This document shows positions 42,203-50,210 of a stretch of DNA of 64,000 nt, in pieces (the stretch's first letter is position 1; each line of letters starts with the position of its first letter). The DNA lies in contig NZ_FNWJ01000001.1 in NCBI RefSeq assembly GCF_900108055.1, positions 1 through 64,000 of the forward strand, in the 5' to 3' direction. Under the pieces are notes generated by a model. It made no database searches. It was not told the DNA's origin and was given only the letters and a program-made list of their open reading frames with translations. The position numbers were made by a program, and so were the translations under genes. This DNA comes from Thermoleophilum album. Its GTDB lineage: Bacteria > Actinomycetota > Thermoleophilia > Solirubrobacterales > Thermoleophilaceae.

Positions 42203-42781
42203 ATGAGCCGTACTCGAAAGCTGCTTGCGACGCTCGCGACGGTCGGCACGCTCGGCTCGCTTGCCGCGTACGCCGCCTTCTCAGCCTTCTCGAGCTCGAC
42301 CACCAACCCCGGCAATAACGTCTCTACGGGCACGGTCGTGCTGAGCGACAACGACGCCGGCGCCGCGCTCTACAACCTCACCAACCAGGCACCCAACAAC
42401 GTTGTCCAGCGGTGCATCAAGGTGAGCTACACCGGTTCGCTCGACGCCGACGTGAAGCTGTACCTACCGGGCGGCTCGGTCGGCTCGCTCGGTCCGTACG
42501 TGAACCTGACGGTCGAGAAGGGCACGCAGGCGAGCCCCTCCTTCCCCAGCTGCTCCGGTTTCACTCCGCAGAGCACCGTTTACAACGGCACCCTGCAGAA
42601 CTTCGCTGCGAGCTACAGCGGCTGGTCGAACGGTCTGGCCGTCTTCCCCGGCTCGCAGACCAAGTGGAACCCCGGCGACGAGCTCGTCTTCCGGTTCACG
42701 GTCTCGGTCCAGGACGACAACAACGCTCAGGGCCTTACCACCGGCTCGCACGCCTTCACCTGGGAAGCTCGTAACCAGTAA
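42203..42781 (+). CDS. TasA/CalY-like (camelysin family) surface protein
   Basis: A 192-residue secreted protein. Signal segment RKLLATLATVGTLGSLAAYAAFSAFSSST resembles those processed by SipW, with an AxA-type site near residue 26. The mature domain begins with the camelysin/TasA-type pattern NNVSTGTVVLSDNDAG (about 38-52), followed by a beta-sandwich. Such proteins polymerise into matrix fibres in bacilli. Two cysteines are present (RCIKV and PSCSGF) that could pair. The gene is first in a cluster with the signal peptidase (43450) and other secreted proteins. It is followed by a strong hairpin, so it may be made in excess of the downstream genes. Confidence 0.8.
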   Translation: MSRTRKLLATLATVGTLGSLAAYAAFSAFSSSTTNPGNNVSTGTVVLSDNDAGAALYNLTNQAPNNVVQRCIKVSYTGSLDADVKLYLPGGSVGSLGPYVNLTVEKGTQASPSFPSCSGFTPQSTVYNGTLQNFAASYSGWSNGLAVFPGSQTKWNPGDELVFRFTVSVQDDNNAQGLTTGSHAFTWEARNQ

Positions 42782-42806
42782 GCCGCCGGTCCCCCGCCGG
42801 AGTGTC

Positions 42807-42834
42807 GCCCGGCCGGCCGCCTAGCCGGCCGGGC
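42807..42834. terminator. Hairpin after the TasA-like gene
   Basis: Perfect 11-bp inverted repeat GCCCGGCCGGC (42807-42817) and GCCGGCCGGGC (42824-42834) with a 6-base loop, 26 bp after the stop. No T-tract follows. It may terminate or attenuate transcription into the downstream genes. Confidence 0.6.
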
Positions 42835-42898
42835 GCACACGACGGACCCAAGCGGCACGCGAGGGTCGGCTAGCGGTCGGTGCGAGGAGCGTTCGGCG

Positions 42899-43453
42899 AT
42901 GACTGCCACGGCTGTGGGTCTCAAAGGGGCGCGCATCATCGCGGCTGCGGCAGGACTGGTGGCAGCCCTGCAACTAGCCGCTCTCGGCCGCGTGCCGCGC
43001 GGCGCGCCGCCCGCTCCCTACGCCCAGCTGACGGTGTCGGTGCCGGGCGAGCTGGACCCGCCGGGCACGCGCACGCCGCTCGCCGGTCCCCTAACAGCGG
43101 GACGCCCGCGCTCGGCCGTGCTCGAGCTCGCCAACGTCGCCGGCCGGGCGCGGCTCGTGGTGTTTCGCGTGAGCGTCTCGGACCGCGCACTCGCCCGCCA
43201 CGTGCGTCTCGAGCTGCGAAGCGGGACGCGCAGCTTGCGGGCGCTCGCGCTCGCTCCTTCGCAGGGAGGCGCTCGCAAGTTCGTCGACGAGCGTCCTTTG
43301 CGCCCGCGTGAGCGTCGCCGCTATCGCTTCTCCTTGTCGGCGGACGCCGCCGCTCGCAGGTTCGCGGCGCGCGCGCTCGACGTCCGAATCGACGTCGCGA
43401 CTACCGCGCCGCCGCGTGCGCGGCGCACACACCTCGGGAGGAAAGGGCGGTGA
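42899..43453 (+). CDS. Secreted accessory protein of the TasA-like locus
   Basis: A 184-residue protein with an N-terminal hydrophobic helix (about 10-28) and an Arg/Ala-rich outer domain rich in beta strands (LELANVAGRARLVVFRVSVSD, about 72-93) reminiscent of TasA-type repeats. Its ATGA-like end overlaps the signal peptidase start (GTGA). A Leu/Arg alternation and RRRYRFSLSADAA near 140 suggest a beta-sandwich. No catalytic residues are evident. Probably an assembly or anchoring factor for the fibre protein; this is inferred from position only. Confidence 0.55.
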   Translation: MTATAVGLKGARIIAAAAGLVAALQLAALGRVPRGAPPAPYAQLTVSVPGELDPPGTRTPLAGPLTAGRPRSAVLELANVAGRARLVVFRVSVSDRALARHVRLELRSGTRSLRALALAPSQGGARKFVDERPLRPRERRRYRFSLSADAAARRFAARALDVRIDVATTAPPRARRTHLGRKGR

Positions 43454-44010
43454 GCCGCACTGTCGCGAGCGCCGCGGTGCCGGTCGATCGATCGCGCAGG
43501 TCGCTCGGGCGCGCGCCGCTCACGCTCGGTGGCTGGTTCATTGGCGGCTTTTTGGCGGGTCTGCTCGCGCTTCTCGCCCTGCCCCTGCCCTTCGGCTGGC
43601 GGCCGCTGACGGAGATGAGCGACAGCATGCGCCCCTTGCTGCGCGCCGGCGACATCGTGGTGGTCGCGCCGCTCGCGCCGACCCGCGCCCGGGTGGGTGA
43701 CGTGGTCGCCTTCAGCGATCCTCTCGGCAGTGGACGCACGATCACCCATCGGGTGTTGTCGGTGCGAATCAGCGGCGACCGCGTCCGCTTCGTAACCCGA
43801 GGCGACGCCAACAGTTCGGTAGAGCGCTGGTCGGTGGCGACCGACGGGCGCCTTGGCCGCGTGGTCTTTCGTTTGCCGCGCCTGGGGGCGTTGTTGGCAC
43901 CACTGGGTACGCGAAGCGGCCGGCTGTTGCTAGTCGCGCTGCCGCTTGCGCTGCTCTGTTTGCTCGAGCTTTGGCGGATTTGGCGCCCGGTGGCGACGGC
44001 GGAGGGGTGA
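43450..44010 (+). CDS. ER-type (SipW-like) signal peptidase I
   Basis: A 186-residue membrane peptidase of family S26 in its ER-type branch. A first helix (about 27-45) leads to the catalytic serine in EMSDSMRPLLRAGDIVVV (about 57-74). The second catalytic region is TITHRVLSVR, where histidine replaces the lysine used by LepB, which is the defining trait of SipW/ER-type peptidases; VTRGDANSS follows. A second helix is at about 160-178. SipW processes TasA and TapA in Bacillus, and here it stands between TasA-like genes, so the same role is expected. Confidence 0.9.
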   Translation: MSRTVASAAVPVDRSRRSLGRAPLTLGGWFIGGFLAGLLALLALPLPFGWRPLTEMSDSMRPLLRAGDIVVVAPLAPTRARVGDVVAFSDPLGSGRTITHRVLSVRISGDRVRFVTRGDANSSVERWSVATDGRLGRVVFRLPRLGALLAPLGTRSGRLLLVALPLALLCLLELWRIWRPVATAEG

Positions 44011-44011
44011 G

Positions 44012-44995
44012 ATGGGCACCGCCCGGCCAGCGACGATCCGCCGCGCGCTCGCGCTAGTCGCCGCCTCGGTGGCGGGCGCGGCAGCCGTCGTCGGCAACGC
44101 CGCCTTCGGCAACTTCTCCGCGCAAACCCAGAACGGCGGCAACCAGATCGCGACCAAGCCCGACTTCCGCGCGCCACAAGTAGTGCGGGCGGCGGTCGCG
44201 AAAACCGTCGGCTTCGATCCCGACTTCGTTCGCCAGGGCGGCAGCTACTACGTCTACGCACAGGTCAGTGATCTCGGCAATCCGCCGAGTGGCACCGCCT
44301 CGGTTACCGCCAACGTCTCCTCGCTCACGAGCGGCCACAGCGCCGTCCCGCTGGTTGCCGGCAGCTACGCGGTCGGCGGCCAGACCTACAACTACCGGTC
44401 GAACGCACTGGCGGCCGCGAACCCTTTGGCCGCGGGCACCTACGCGTTCACCATCGCCACCGCCGACAACGCCGGCAACGCCGCGACCTCGACGCCTTAC
44501 AGCGTCACCGTCGACAACACGCAGCCCCAGGCGAGCGACGTGCAAACGCAGAACTTGGGCGCTACCCCTTGCCGAGCGGAGAGCGGCGACACCGTCACCT
44601 TCACCTACAGCGAGCCGATCGACCCGCAGTCGATCCTCGCCGGCTGGGACGGCTCGCCGACCACCGTCACGGTGCGCATCGCCAACGCCGGAACCGGCGA
44701 CCAGCTCACCGTCCGTAACCAGGCGAACACCACACAGCTTCCGATCGCCAACACCCTGAACCTCGGTCGCACCGACTACGTGACGGCGACCCGCGACTTT
44801 ACGAACTCGACGATGCAGCGCTCCGGCAACGCGATCGTCGTCAAGCTCGGCACCCCGAGCGGGGCCGTCAGCACCGCCGCCGGCAGCGGAACGATGACCT
44901 GGACGGTGCCGACGACCGGCGCCTACGACCGTGCCGGCAACAACATCATGACCGGCATCCGCAGCGAGCAAGGAGGCGCCGATTGCGAGTTCTGA
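44012..44995 (+). CDS. Secreted Ig-like surface protein
   Basis: A 327-residue protein with a signal segment (residues about 12-34) ending ALVAASVAGAAAVVGNAAFG, similar to the TasA-like gene's. The remainder has repeated beta-sandwich segments: VYAQVSDLGNPPSGTASVTANVS (about 95-117), FTIATADNAGNAATSTPYSVTVD (about 148-170), both of the invasin/Big-like bacterial Ig type. It ends at a conserved 'GADCEF'. ATG start with GGAGGGG eight bases upstream, 2 bp after the signal peptidase stop. Probably a cell-surface or matrix component exported by the neighbouring peptidase. Confidence 0.7.
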   Translation: MGTARPATIRRALALVAASVAGAAAVVGNAAFGNFSAQTQNGGNQIATKPDFRAPQVVRAAVAKTVGFDPDFVRQGGSYYVYAQVSDLGNPPSGTASVTANVSSLTSGHSAVPLVAGSYAVGGQTYNYRSNALAAANPLAAGTYAFTIATADNAGNAATSTPYSVTVDNTQPQASDVQTQNLGATPCRAESGDTVTFTYSEPIDPQSILAGWDGSPTTVTVRIANAGTGDQLTVRNQANTTQLPIANTLNLGRTDYVTATRDFTNSTMQRSGNAIVVKLGTPSGAVSTAAGSGTMTWTVPTTGAYDRAGNNIMTGIRSEQGGADCEF

Positions 44996-46326
44996 CGGCG
45001 CCTACTGTGACGCGTCTGATCGTGCTCGCCGCGCTGGCGCTGGCAGCAGCCGCGGCGACCGTGCGTTGGCCGAACCCGACGCCGGAGCCGACGCCCCTCG
45101 TTCTGCGCGCGACCGCCGACGGTGGCGCGTTGCGCATCACCTCGACGCCTGACGGGCGCGCCCTGCTGAGCGCCACGAATTTGGCGCCGGGCAAAAGCGC
45201 CGAGGGCACGGTCGCGCTGCGCAACGACGGTTCGCTCGGCGGGTCACTTGCGGTATCGGCGACGAACCTGCGCTACGGCGCGGGTCCCGGGGGTGGTTCG
45301 CTCGCCGCGGGACTGCAGCTGGAGATCGAGGAGCGCACCGATCCGACGCGACCGACCGTGCTTTTCCGCGGGCCGCCCGAAGCGCTCGGCGGTTTCCAGC
45401 TCGGCGCCCTCCCGGCCGGCACCGGTCGCGTGTTCCTGGTAAGGGCGCACATCGATCCCGCGCTGGGCAACACCGCGCAGGGCTCGTCGCTCGCTTTCGA
45501 CCTCGTTTGGAGCGCGACCGCCGACTCCTCGTGTGTGCCGCCGCCGAGCCTCGCCGACCTTCGTCCACCGACCCTCCGTCTGCGGGTCGCGAGTCGCAGT
45601 GCGCTGCTTCGGCGGCGTCCGCTCACCGTTTACCTGCGCAGCGACGAGCGCGTGAGCGTCACGCTCTCCGCACTGCTCAGCGACGGTCGCCGCAGCGTCC
45701 GCGTGCGCTCGCTCCTGTCGCGTCCGGCGCGGCTCGAGGCCGGTAAAACGGCGCGGCTGCGTGTGCGCCTGCCGAGGCCCGCTGCGCGTTTCGTGAGCGC
45801 GCGCGTCGCACGGCGTCTGCCGTTCGTCGTGAGTATCACGGCGAGCGCCCGCGACGCGGCCGGCAATGTCCGGCGTGCGACCGCCGCGATCGCCGTCGGT
45901 CGTCTCCCCGCCCGTGCGCGCCGCGCCCAGAGCGACGAGCTGGCGCGCTGCGCCCGGGCACCGGCGGACGGGCGGGCGCCGCGGGTAAGCGCGCGCCTTT
46001 TGGATGCCCGCGCGCTAGCGCGCGGTCGCCAGCCGACGCTCGTCGTCAGCTCCGACGAGGACGCGACCGCCACGCTCGCCGGCTCGATCAATTACGGACG
46101 CAAGACGGCGCGCATAAAGGGCCTGCGTCCCTCGCGGATCGTGCTGCGTGGCGGGCGCACCGCGCGGCTGCGCCTGGGTCTACCGAGAAAGGTGCTTGCG
46201 CGCGCCCGGGCCGAGCTCCGCCGGCGCCGCGCAATCGCGCTGCGCATCACAGTGACGGCGCGCGACCGCGCTGGCAACACCCGCGCGGTGACGGCCGCCT
46301 TGCGCCTGCGACCTCGCCGCAGCTAG
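44983..46326 (+). CDS. Large secreted TasA-domain protein
   Basis: A 447-residue protein. Signal segment at residues about 10-30. Residues about 40-190 have a TasA-like domain: LRITSTPDGRALLSATNLAPG then VALRNDGSLGGSLAVSATNL. Two later beta-sandwich repeats (about 205-300 and about 330-440) share the motif SxSARDxAGNxRxAT/TVTARDRAGNTRAVTAAL and are Arg-rich. Start TTG 44983 overlaps the previous gene; GTG 45007 is an alternative. No membrane anchor or sortase signal is present, so it is presumably released or fibre-bound. It completes the surface locus. Confidence 0.65.
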   Translation: MRVLTAPTVTRLIVLAALALAAAAATVRWPNPTPEPTPLVLRATADGGALRITSTPDGRALLSATNLAPGKSAEGTVALRNDGSLGGSLAVSATNLRYGAGPGGGSLAAGLQLEIEERTDPTRPTVLFRGPPEALGGFQLGALPAGTGRVFLVRAHIDPALGNTAQGSSLAFDLVWSATADSSCVPPPSLADLRPPTLRLRVASRSALLRRRPLTVYLRSDERVSVTLSALLSDGRRSVRVRSLLSRPARLEAGKTARLRVRLPRPAARFVSARVARRLPFVVSITASARDAAGNVRRATAAIAVGRLPARARRAQSDELARCARAPADGRAPRVSARLLDARALARGRQPTLVVSSDEDATATLAGSINYGRKTARIKGLRPSRIVLRGGRTARLRLGLPRKVLARARAELRRRRAIALRITVTARDRAGNTRAVTAALRLRPRRS

Positions 46327-46332
46327 CTGCCT

Positions 46333-46431
46333 GCGCACCGGCGACGACCGCACCGTCGACCGGGAACCTCGCGCGCGCTCGGCGGCGCGGCCTCAGAACG
46401 CCGGCACGGCCCCGCCGTCGACCGGGAAAAC
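46333..46431. repeat. Duplicate of the SDR gene 3' end
   Basis: Minus-strand TTCCCGGTCGACGG (46431-46396 region, codons for FPVDGGAVPAF and the stop) recurs about 62 bp downstream at 46368-46333 with TTCCCGGTCGACGG identical and the rest partly conserved. The second copy would encode FPVDGAVVAGAQ and is not followed by a stop at the matching point. Confidence 0.85.
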
Positions 46432-47181
46432 GGCACCCGTGGCGTTGCCGAAACGCGGTGACAAAAGCAGCGCCACGAGCAGTGCGACCTCGTGGGGCGT
46501 GGTCATGCGGCCGGTCGGGATGCGGGAGCTCGTGGCCGCCAGCACCTCCGTCGACGTGGTGCCGAGGCGCGCTGCCAACTCCTCGGCCAGCCCACCGCGC
46601 GCCTCCCACAAATCCCCGGCGACTGGCCCCGGTGCCACGACGTTGACGAGCACGCCGCGGGCCGCGAAACGGTCGGCGAAAGCGCGCGAGAGCGAGTGTT
46701 GAGCGGCTTTCGTTACCGAGTAGCTCATGTCGAGCGTGCTCGACGGTCGTCGGCCGGCCGATGAGCCGAGGTTCACCACGCGGCCGCCGCCCCCATTGGC
46801 CATCGCCGGACACAGTTCCCGCATCAGCCGCATCGGGGCTAACACGTGCAGCCGCCACTGCTCGTCCCAAGCCTCGTCCGGCAACTCTTCGAGCGGCCGT
46901 GCGCGGGTCGTGCCGGCGCCGTTCACGAGACCCCACGGGCGCAGCCGGCCTCGTTCCAAGAAAGACCGTAGCTGTCGGGGCGCATCGGGATCGGTGACGT
47001 CGAGGGGTAGCGCGAGGGCAGAGCCGCCAACCTCGTCGGCCGCTCGCCGTAACCGCTGCCGGTCGCGCGCGATCATCACCACCCGCGCACCTTCGGCCGC
47101 CAAAAGACGCGCGCAGGCGAAACCGATTCCCCGACTCGCGCCGGTCACCACGCAAACCTTTCCGCGCAATTCGAGATCCAT
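46393..47181 (-). CDS. SDR-family oxidoreductase
   Basis: A 262-residue classical short-chain dehydrogenase/reductase. Cofactor motif TGASRGIGFACARL (about 13-26), structural NGAG region (LVNGAGTTRARP), catalytic Ser in VVNLGSSAG (about 136), and YSVTKAAQHSL (Tyr/Lys, about 153-157) are present. The adenine-binding segment MIARDRQRL favours NADP. The substrate is unknown. It is divergent from yjbQ, the two starts being 17 bp apart. Its 3' end lies in a repeat. Confidence 0.9.
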   Translation of the reverse strand: MDLELRGKVCVVTGASRGIGFACARLLAAEGARVVMIARDRQRLRRAADEVGGSALALPLDVTDPDAPRQLRSFLERGRLRPWGLVNGAGTTRARPLEELPDEAWDEQWRLHVLAPMRLMRELCPAMANGGGGRVVNLGSSAGRRPSSTLDMSYSVTKAAQHSLSRAFADRFAARGVLVNVVAPGPVAGDLWEARGGLAEELAARLGTTSTEVLAATSSRIPTGRMTTPHEVALLVALLLSPRFGNATGAVFPVDGGAVPAF

Positions 47182-47198
47182 GGAGGTGATCCTCAGCG

Positions 47199-47660
47199 AT
47201 GAAGGCGCACACCGTCTACCGCACCTTCCACACCCGCGAACGTCGTGAGCTCGTGCGCATCACCGAGGACGTCCAGCGGGCCGTCGACGAGGCGGGTATC
47301 GAGGAAGGGATCGCCGTGGTCTGCGCGATGCACATTACGGCCGCGGTCTGGATCAACGACGACGAGCCGGGGCTGCACGAGGACGTGCTGGAGTGGCTCG
47401 ACAAGCTGGCACCGCCGAGCTGGCGACCGCCCGCCAACGAAGTGGCGCGCCAGCTCCTACCGGACCCGGGCGACTACCGCCACCATGCCGGCGGCGAGGA
47501 CAACGGCGACGCCCACCTGAAGAACCTGCTCGTCCACCATCAGGTGATCGTGCCGGTCACGTCGGGCCGTCTCGATCTCGGTCCCTGGCAGCAGATCTTC
47601 TACTGCGAGTTCGACGGTCAGCGCCCGAAGCGAATGGTCATCAAGGTCTTGGGGACCTAG
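47199..47660 (+). CDS. YjbQ/UPF0047 family protein
   Basis: A 153-residue protein of the YjbQ (UPF0047) family, some of whose members have thiamin phosphate synthase activity. The His-rich pattern [28 protein letters not shown], then [49 protein letters not shown] (in two parts) matches the family; several His ligate a metal. ATG start preceded by GGAGGTGATC, an unusually perfect Shine-Dalgarno that overlaps the start codon of the divergent SDR gene. Widely conserved, exact role uncertain. Confidence 0.9.
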   Translation: MKAHTVYRTFHTRERRELVRITEDVQRAVDEAGIEEGIAVVCAMHITAAVWINDDEPGLHEDVLEWLDKLAPPSWRPPANEVARQLLPDPGDYRHHAGGEDNGDAHLKNLLVHHQVIVPVTSGRLDLGPWQQIFYCEFDGQRPKRMVIKVLGT

Positions 47661-47711
47661 GCGGCTCGCGGGGCGCGAAGCCTTTCGAGGCCAGCGAGGA
47701 GGTGCAACGTG

Positions 47712-47945
47712 ATGGCGACCTGCGAGGTTTGCGGGAACGAGTACGAACGGCCGATGGAGGTCACGATCGCCGGCGAGCGGCACGTGTTCGACTGTTTCGA
47801 GTGCGCCATCCACGCGCTCGCACCCCGCTGCGAACACTGCGGCTGCCGAGTGATCGGACACGGCGTGGAGGCCGGCGAGGCGATCTTCTGTTGCGCGTCC
47901 TGCGCCGAGCGGGCAGGGGTCGTCGGCCTGCGCGACCACGTTTAG
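47712..47945 (+). CDS. Prokaryotic metallothionein-like zinc protein
   Basis: A 77-residue protein built from cysteine pairs: CEVCGNEY, then DCFECAIHALAPRCEHCGCRVIGHG, and FCCASCAERAG. It matches the small actinobacterial family often annotated as metallothionein or metal-binding protein, in which the 'FECAIHALAP' core is conserved. ATG 47712 was chosen with AGGAGGTG upstream; GTG 47709 is three bases earlier. It probably binds zinc; function unknown. Confidence 0.85.
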   Translation: MATCEVCGNEYERPMEVTIAGERHVFDCFECAIHALAPRCEHCGCRVIGHGVEAGEAIFCCASCAERAGVVGLRDHV

Positions 47946-47966
47946 ACGGAGGCGCGGGAGGCGGCG

Positions 47967-49379
47967 CTACGAGCGGTCCCCGCCGAGCTCGGCGGCGACC
48001 GCGTGCGCTGCCTCCTCGCCCGACCTGATGGCGCCGTCCATGTAGCCGTTCCAGCGCGTCGCGTACTCCGCGCCGGCCCAGTGCAGGGGACCGATGGGGG
48101 CCCGCAAGGCTGGCCCGAAGTCGGTCCAGGTGCCGGGAGTGAAGTGGCAGCCGTAGCAGCCCCGCGACCACGGGTCGTCGGCCCAGCTGTGCTCGAGATA
48201 GGCAAGCGGGTCGCGCGCCCGCGGTCCGAACAGGCGCGCGAAACAAGCGATGACCGCTTCGCGACGCTCGCTCTGCGGTCGCCCGACGAGCGCTCGCGCT
48301 GCCCGGCCCTCGAGGAAACCGAGCAGAACGCCCGGCGCGCCGTCGGGCGGGGAGTTGTCGAAGGTCACGCCCACCGGACCGCTGGTGCTCGTCGCTTCGC
48401 CCGACAAGCCCTCCTCACGCCAGAACGGCTCGTCGTACACCGCCATGCACTTGATGACCGTGCCGAGCGGCGTGCGCTGCGTGAGTTGGTCGCGCAAAGC
48501 CGGTAGCGGCGGGTCGTATTCGATGCGTGCGGCGAGCGGCGGTGGCACGGCCACGACGCAGCGGCTCGCGTGCGCGGTAACGCGTTCGGCGTGCACCGTG
48601 ACCCCTGCCTCGCGCCACTCGATCCGCCGCACCGGGCTCGCCAGCAGCGGCTGTGTGGCGAGCGCCGCGGCCAGCGCGTACGGCAAACGCTGCGAGCCGC
48701 CGACGAATCGTCGTTCCTGCGCGCCCCCTTCGGTGTCGAGCAGGCGGTTCATCCCGCCCGCCGAGCGCACGTAGAACAGGAGGTGCAGGAGCGAGAGGTC
48801 CTCTGGCTCGCACGCCCACACCGCCTCGACGGCCAGCGCCAGCAAGCGCCGCGCGGTCGGCGTGGCGACGTTGCGGCGAACCCAGCTCGCCGCCGTCTGA
48901 CCGTCGAGGCGGCGCGCGTCGGGCGCCGTCCACGGGGCTTCCGGCGGCACGCGCTGCGCCAGTCGGTCGATCCGCCAGAGCGCTTGCTGGACGTCGGCGA
49001 GGACGAGCGGGCTCAGCTTGGGGATCGTGCCCCGGTAGCGCCGGACCGACCCGTCGTGTTCGAGCAGGTTCTCGCCCGCCGTGTACGTCGGGAAGGTGTC
49101 GATCCCGAGCTCCGAGGCCAGCGCTAGAACCCGATCTTGCGTTGGCCCCACCCACTGCGCACCGAGCTCGACGTACTTGCCGCGATCGATCTCGGCGCCG
49201 AGCACGCGGCCACCGACGCGGTCGCGCGCCTCGACCACCAGGACCGACAGCCCGCGCGCTTCGAGGGAGCGCGCGCAGGCGAGGCCCGCAAGCCCGGCGC
49301 CCACCACCACGACGTCCACGCGGACCGCTTGCGAAGCGCGGCTTTGGCCTGCCGCTAGAGCCTCCTTCTCGCCCCCCAT
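47967..49379 (-). CDS. Flavin monoamine oxidase family protein
   Basis: A 470-residue FAD oxidase. The N-terminal dinucleotide fold has VVVGAGLAGLACARSL (about 26-41) then LVVEARDRVGGRV (about 50-62), and the C-terminal motif GPLHWAGAEYATRWNGYMDGAIRSG (about 435-460) binds the flavin's pyrophosphate and isoalloxazine. Family members oxidise amines, including polyamines and some amino acids. The substrate-cavity aromatic residues typical of MAO are partly present (HSWADDPWSRGCYG). Its 3' end faces the metallothionein-like gene's end, 21 bp apart. Confidence 0.9.
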   Translation of the reverse strand: MGGEKEALAAGQSRASQAVRVDVVVVGAGLAGLACARSLEARGLSVLVVEARDRVGGRVLGAEIDRGKYVELGAQWVGPTQDRVLALASELGIDTFPTYTAGENLLEHDGSVRRYRGTIPKLSPLVLADVQQALWRIDRLAQRVPPEAPWTAPDARRLDGQTAASWVRRNVATPTARRLLALAVEAVWACEPEDLSLLHLLFYVRSAGGMNRLLDTEGGAQERRFVGGSQRLPYALAAALATQPLLASPVRRIEWREAGVTVHAERVTAHASRCVVAVPPPLAARIEYDPPLPALRDQLTQRTPLGTVIKCMAVYDEPFWREEGLSGEATSTSGPVGVTFDNSPPDGAPGVLLGFLEGRAARALVGRPQSERREAVIACFARLFGPRARDPLAYLEHSWADDPWSRGCYGCHFTPGTWTDFGPALRAPIGPLHWAGAEYATRWNGYMDGAIRSGEEAAHAVAAELGGDRS

Positions 49380-49437
49380 AGAGCTCTCTCCGCCTCCTCG
49401 CTCGTCGAAGCCCTTGGAACGCTAGCCTCGGGCGGCG

Positions 49438-50157
49438 ATGTCCGCAGCCGCGGGAAGCAGGGACGCGCGCGGCGGACGCCTGTCGCTGCGCACGCTGGTG
49501 GTCGCGAGCCTCTCGTCGGCGATCGCGGCCGTCGTGAGCGCGCAGATCTGGCGTCCGGGCACGCCGCTCGCCGCCGCCCTCACGCCGGTGATCGTGGCGC
49601 TCGTCAGCGAGCTGCTCGAGCGACCGCTCGAGCGCATCGAGCCGCGCTTGCGCCGCCTCCCGCCAGCGACCGCCAGGAGTCCCCGTGGAAACGGCGAGCA
49701 CCCGTCGGAGCTGCCAGCGATGCGCATCTACCGACCGCGCGTCGAGCGCCGGCGACGAGCGCTGATTCGGGTCGCGCTGGTAACCGGCCTGCTCGGCTTT
49801 CTGCTCGGAGGCGCGGCGCTTACGGTGTCGGAGCTCCTGGCTGGTGGCGCGCTCGGCGGTCATGGCCGCACGACGCTCTTCGGCGGCGCGGGCGGCGAGG
49901 CGCCGCCCGCTCGCACGAACCGCAACCCAACCGAGCCGGCCGTCACACCGACCTCCCCCGAGCGCCCCGCCGCTGGCTCACCGACGCCGCGCCCGGACGG
50001 GCAGACGGGGGGTCCCGCGAGTCGCTCCACCAAGGGCCGCGAAAGCACCCGCGCGCTGCCTGCCCCGAATCCGAGCGGCGGCACGACCACCCGCAGCGAC
50101 ACCTCCGCCACCTCCACGACGCCGAGCCCCGGCGGCCCAGCGGTGCCCGCCCCTTGA
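49438..50157 (+). CDS. Membrane protein with Pro/Thr-rich extracellular tail
   Basis: A 239-residue protein. A hydrophobic segment at residues about 18-60 resembles helix pairs, then a basic cytoplasmic stretch (about 65-105), a clear transmembrane helix (about 110-135, ALVTGLLGFLLGGAALTVSELL), and a tail of about 100 residues rich in Pro, Thr, Ser and Gly. It looks wall-spanning and otherwise featureless. Not assigned to a family. It is followed 53 bp later by the CDF transporter. Confidence 0.55.
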   Translation: MSAAAGSRDARGGRLSLRTLVVASLSSAIAAVVSAQIWRPGTPLAAALTPVIVALVSELLERPLERIEPRLRRLPPATARSPRGNGEHPSELPAMRIYRPRVERRRRALIRVALVTGLLGFLLGGAALTVSELLAGGALGGHGRTTLFGGAGGEAPPARTNRNPTEPAVTPTSPERPAAGSPTPRPDGQTGGPASRSTKGRESTRALPAPNPSGGTTTRSDTSATSTTPSPGGPAVPAP

Positions 50158-50210
50158 GACACGCACGAAAGCCGCTCGCCGGCGACTGCGCGCTCTGCGA
50201 GCATTGAGCT

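Noticed and set aside
46247-47212. 321-codon minus-strand frame overlapping the SDR gene
   Set aside because: It is Arg-rich, shares no family motif, and the SDR frame has all catalytic residues. It only helped reveal the duplicated FPVDG segment.
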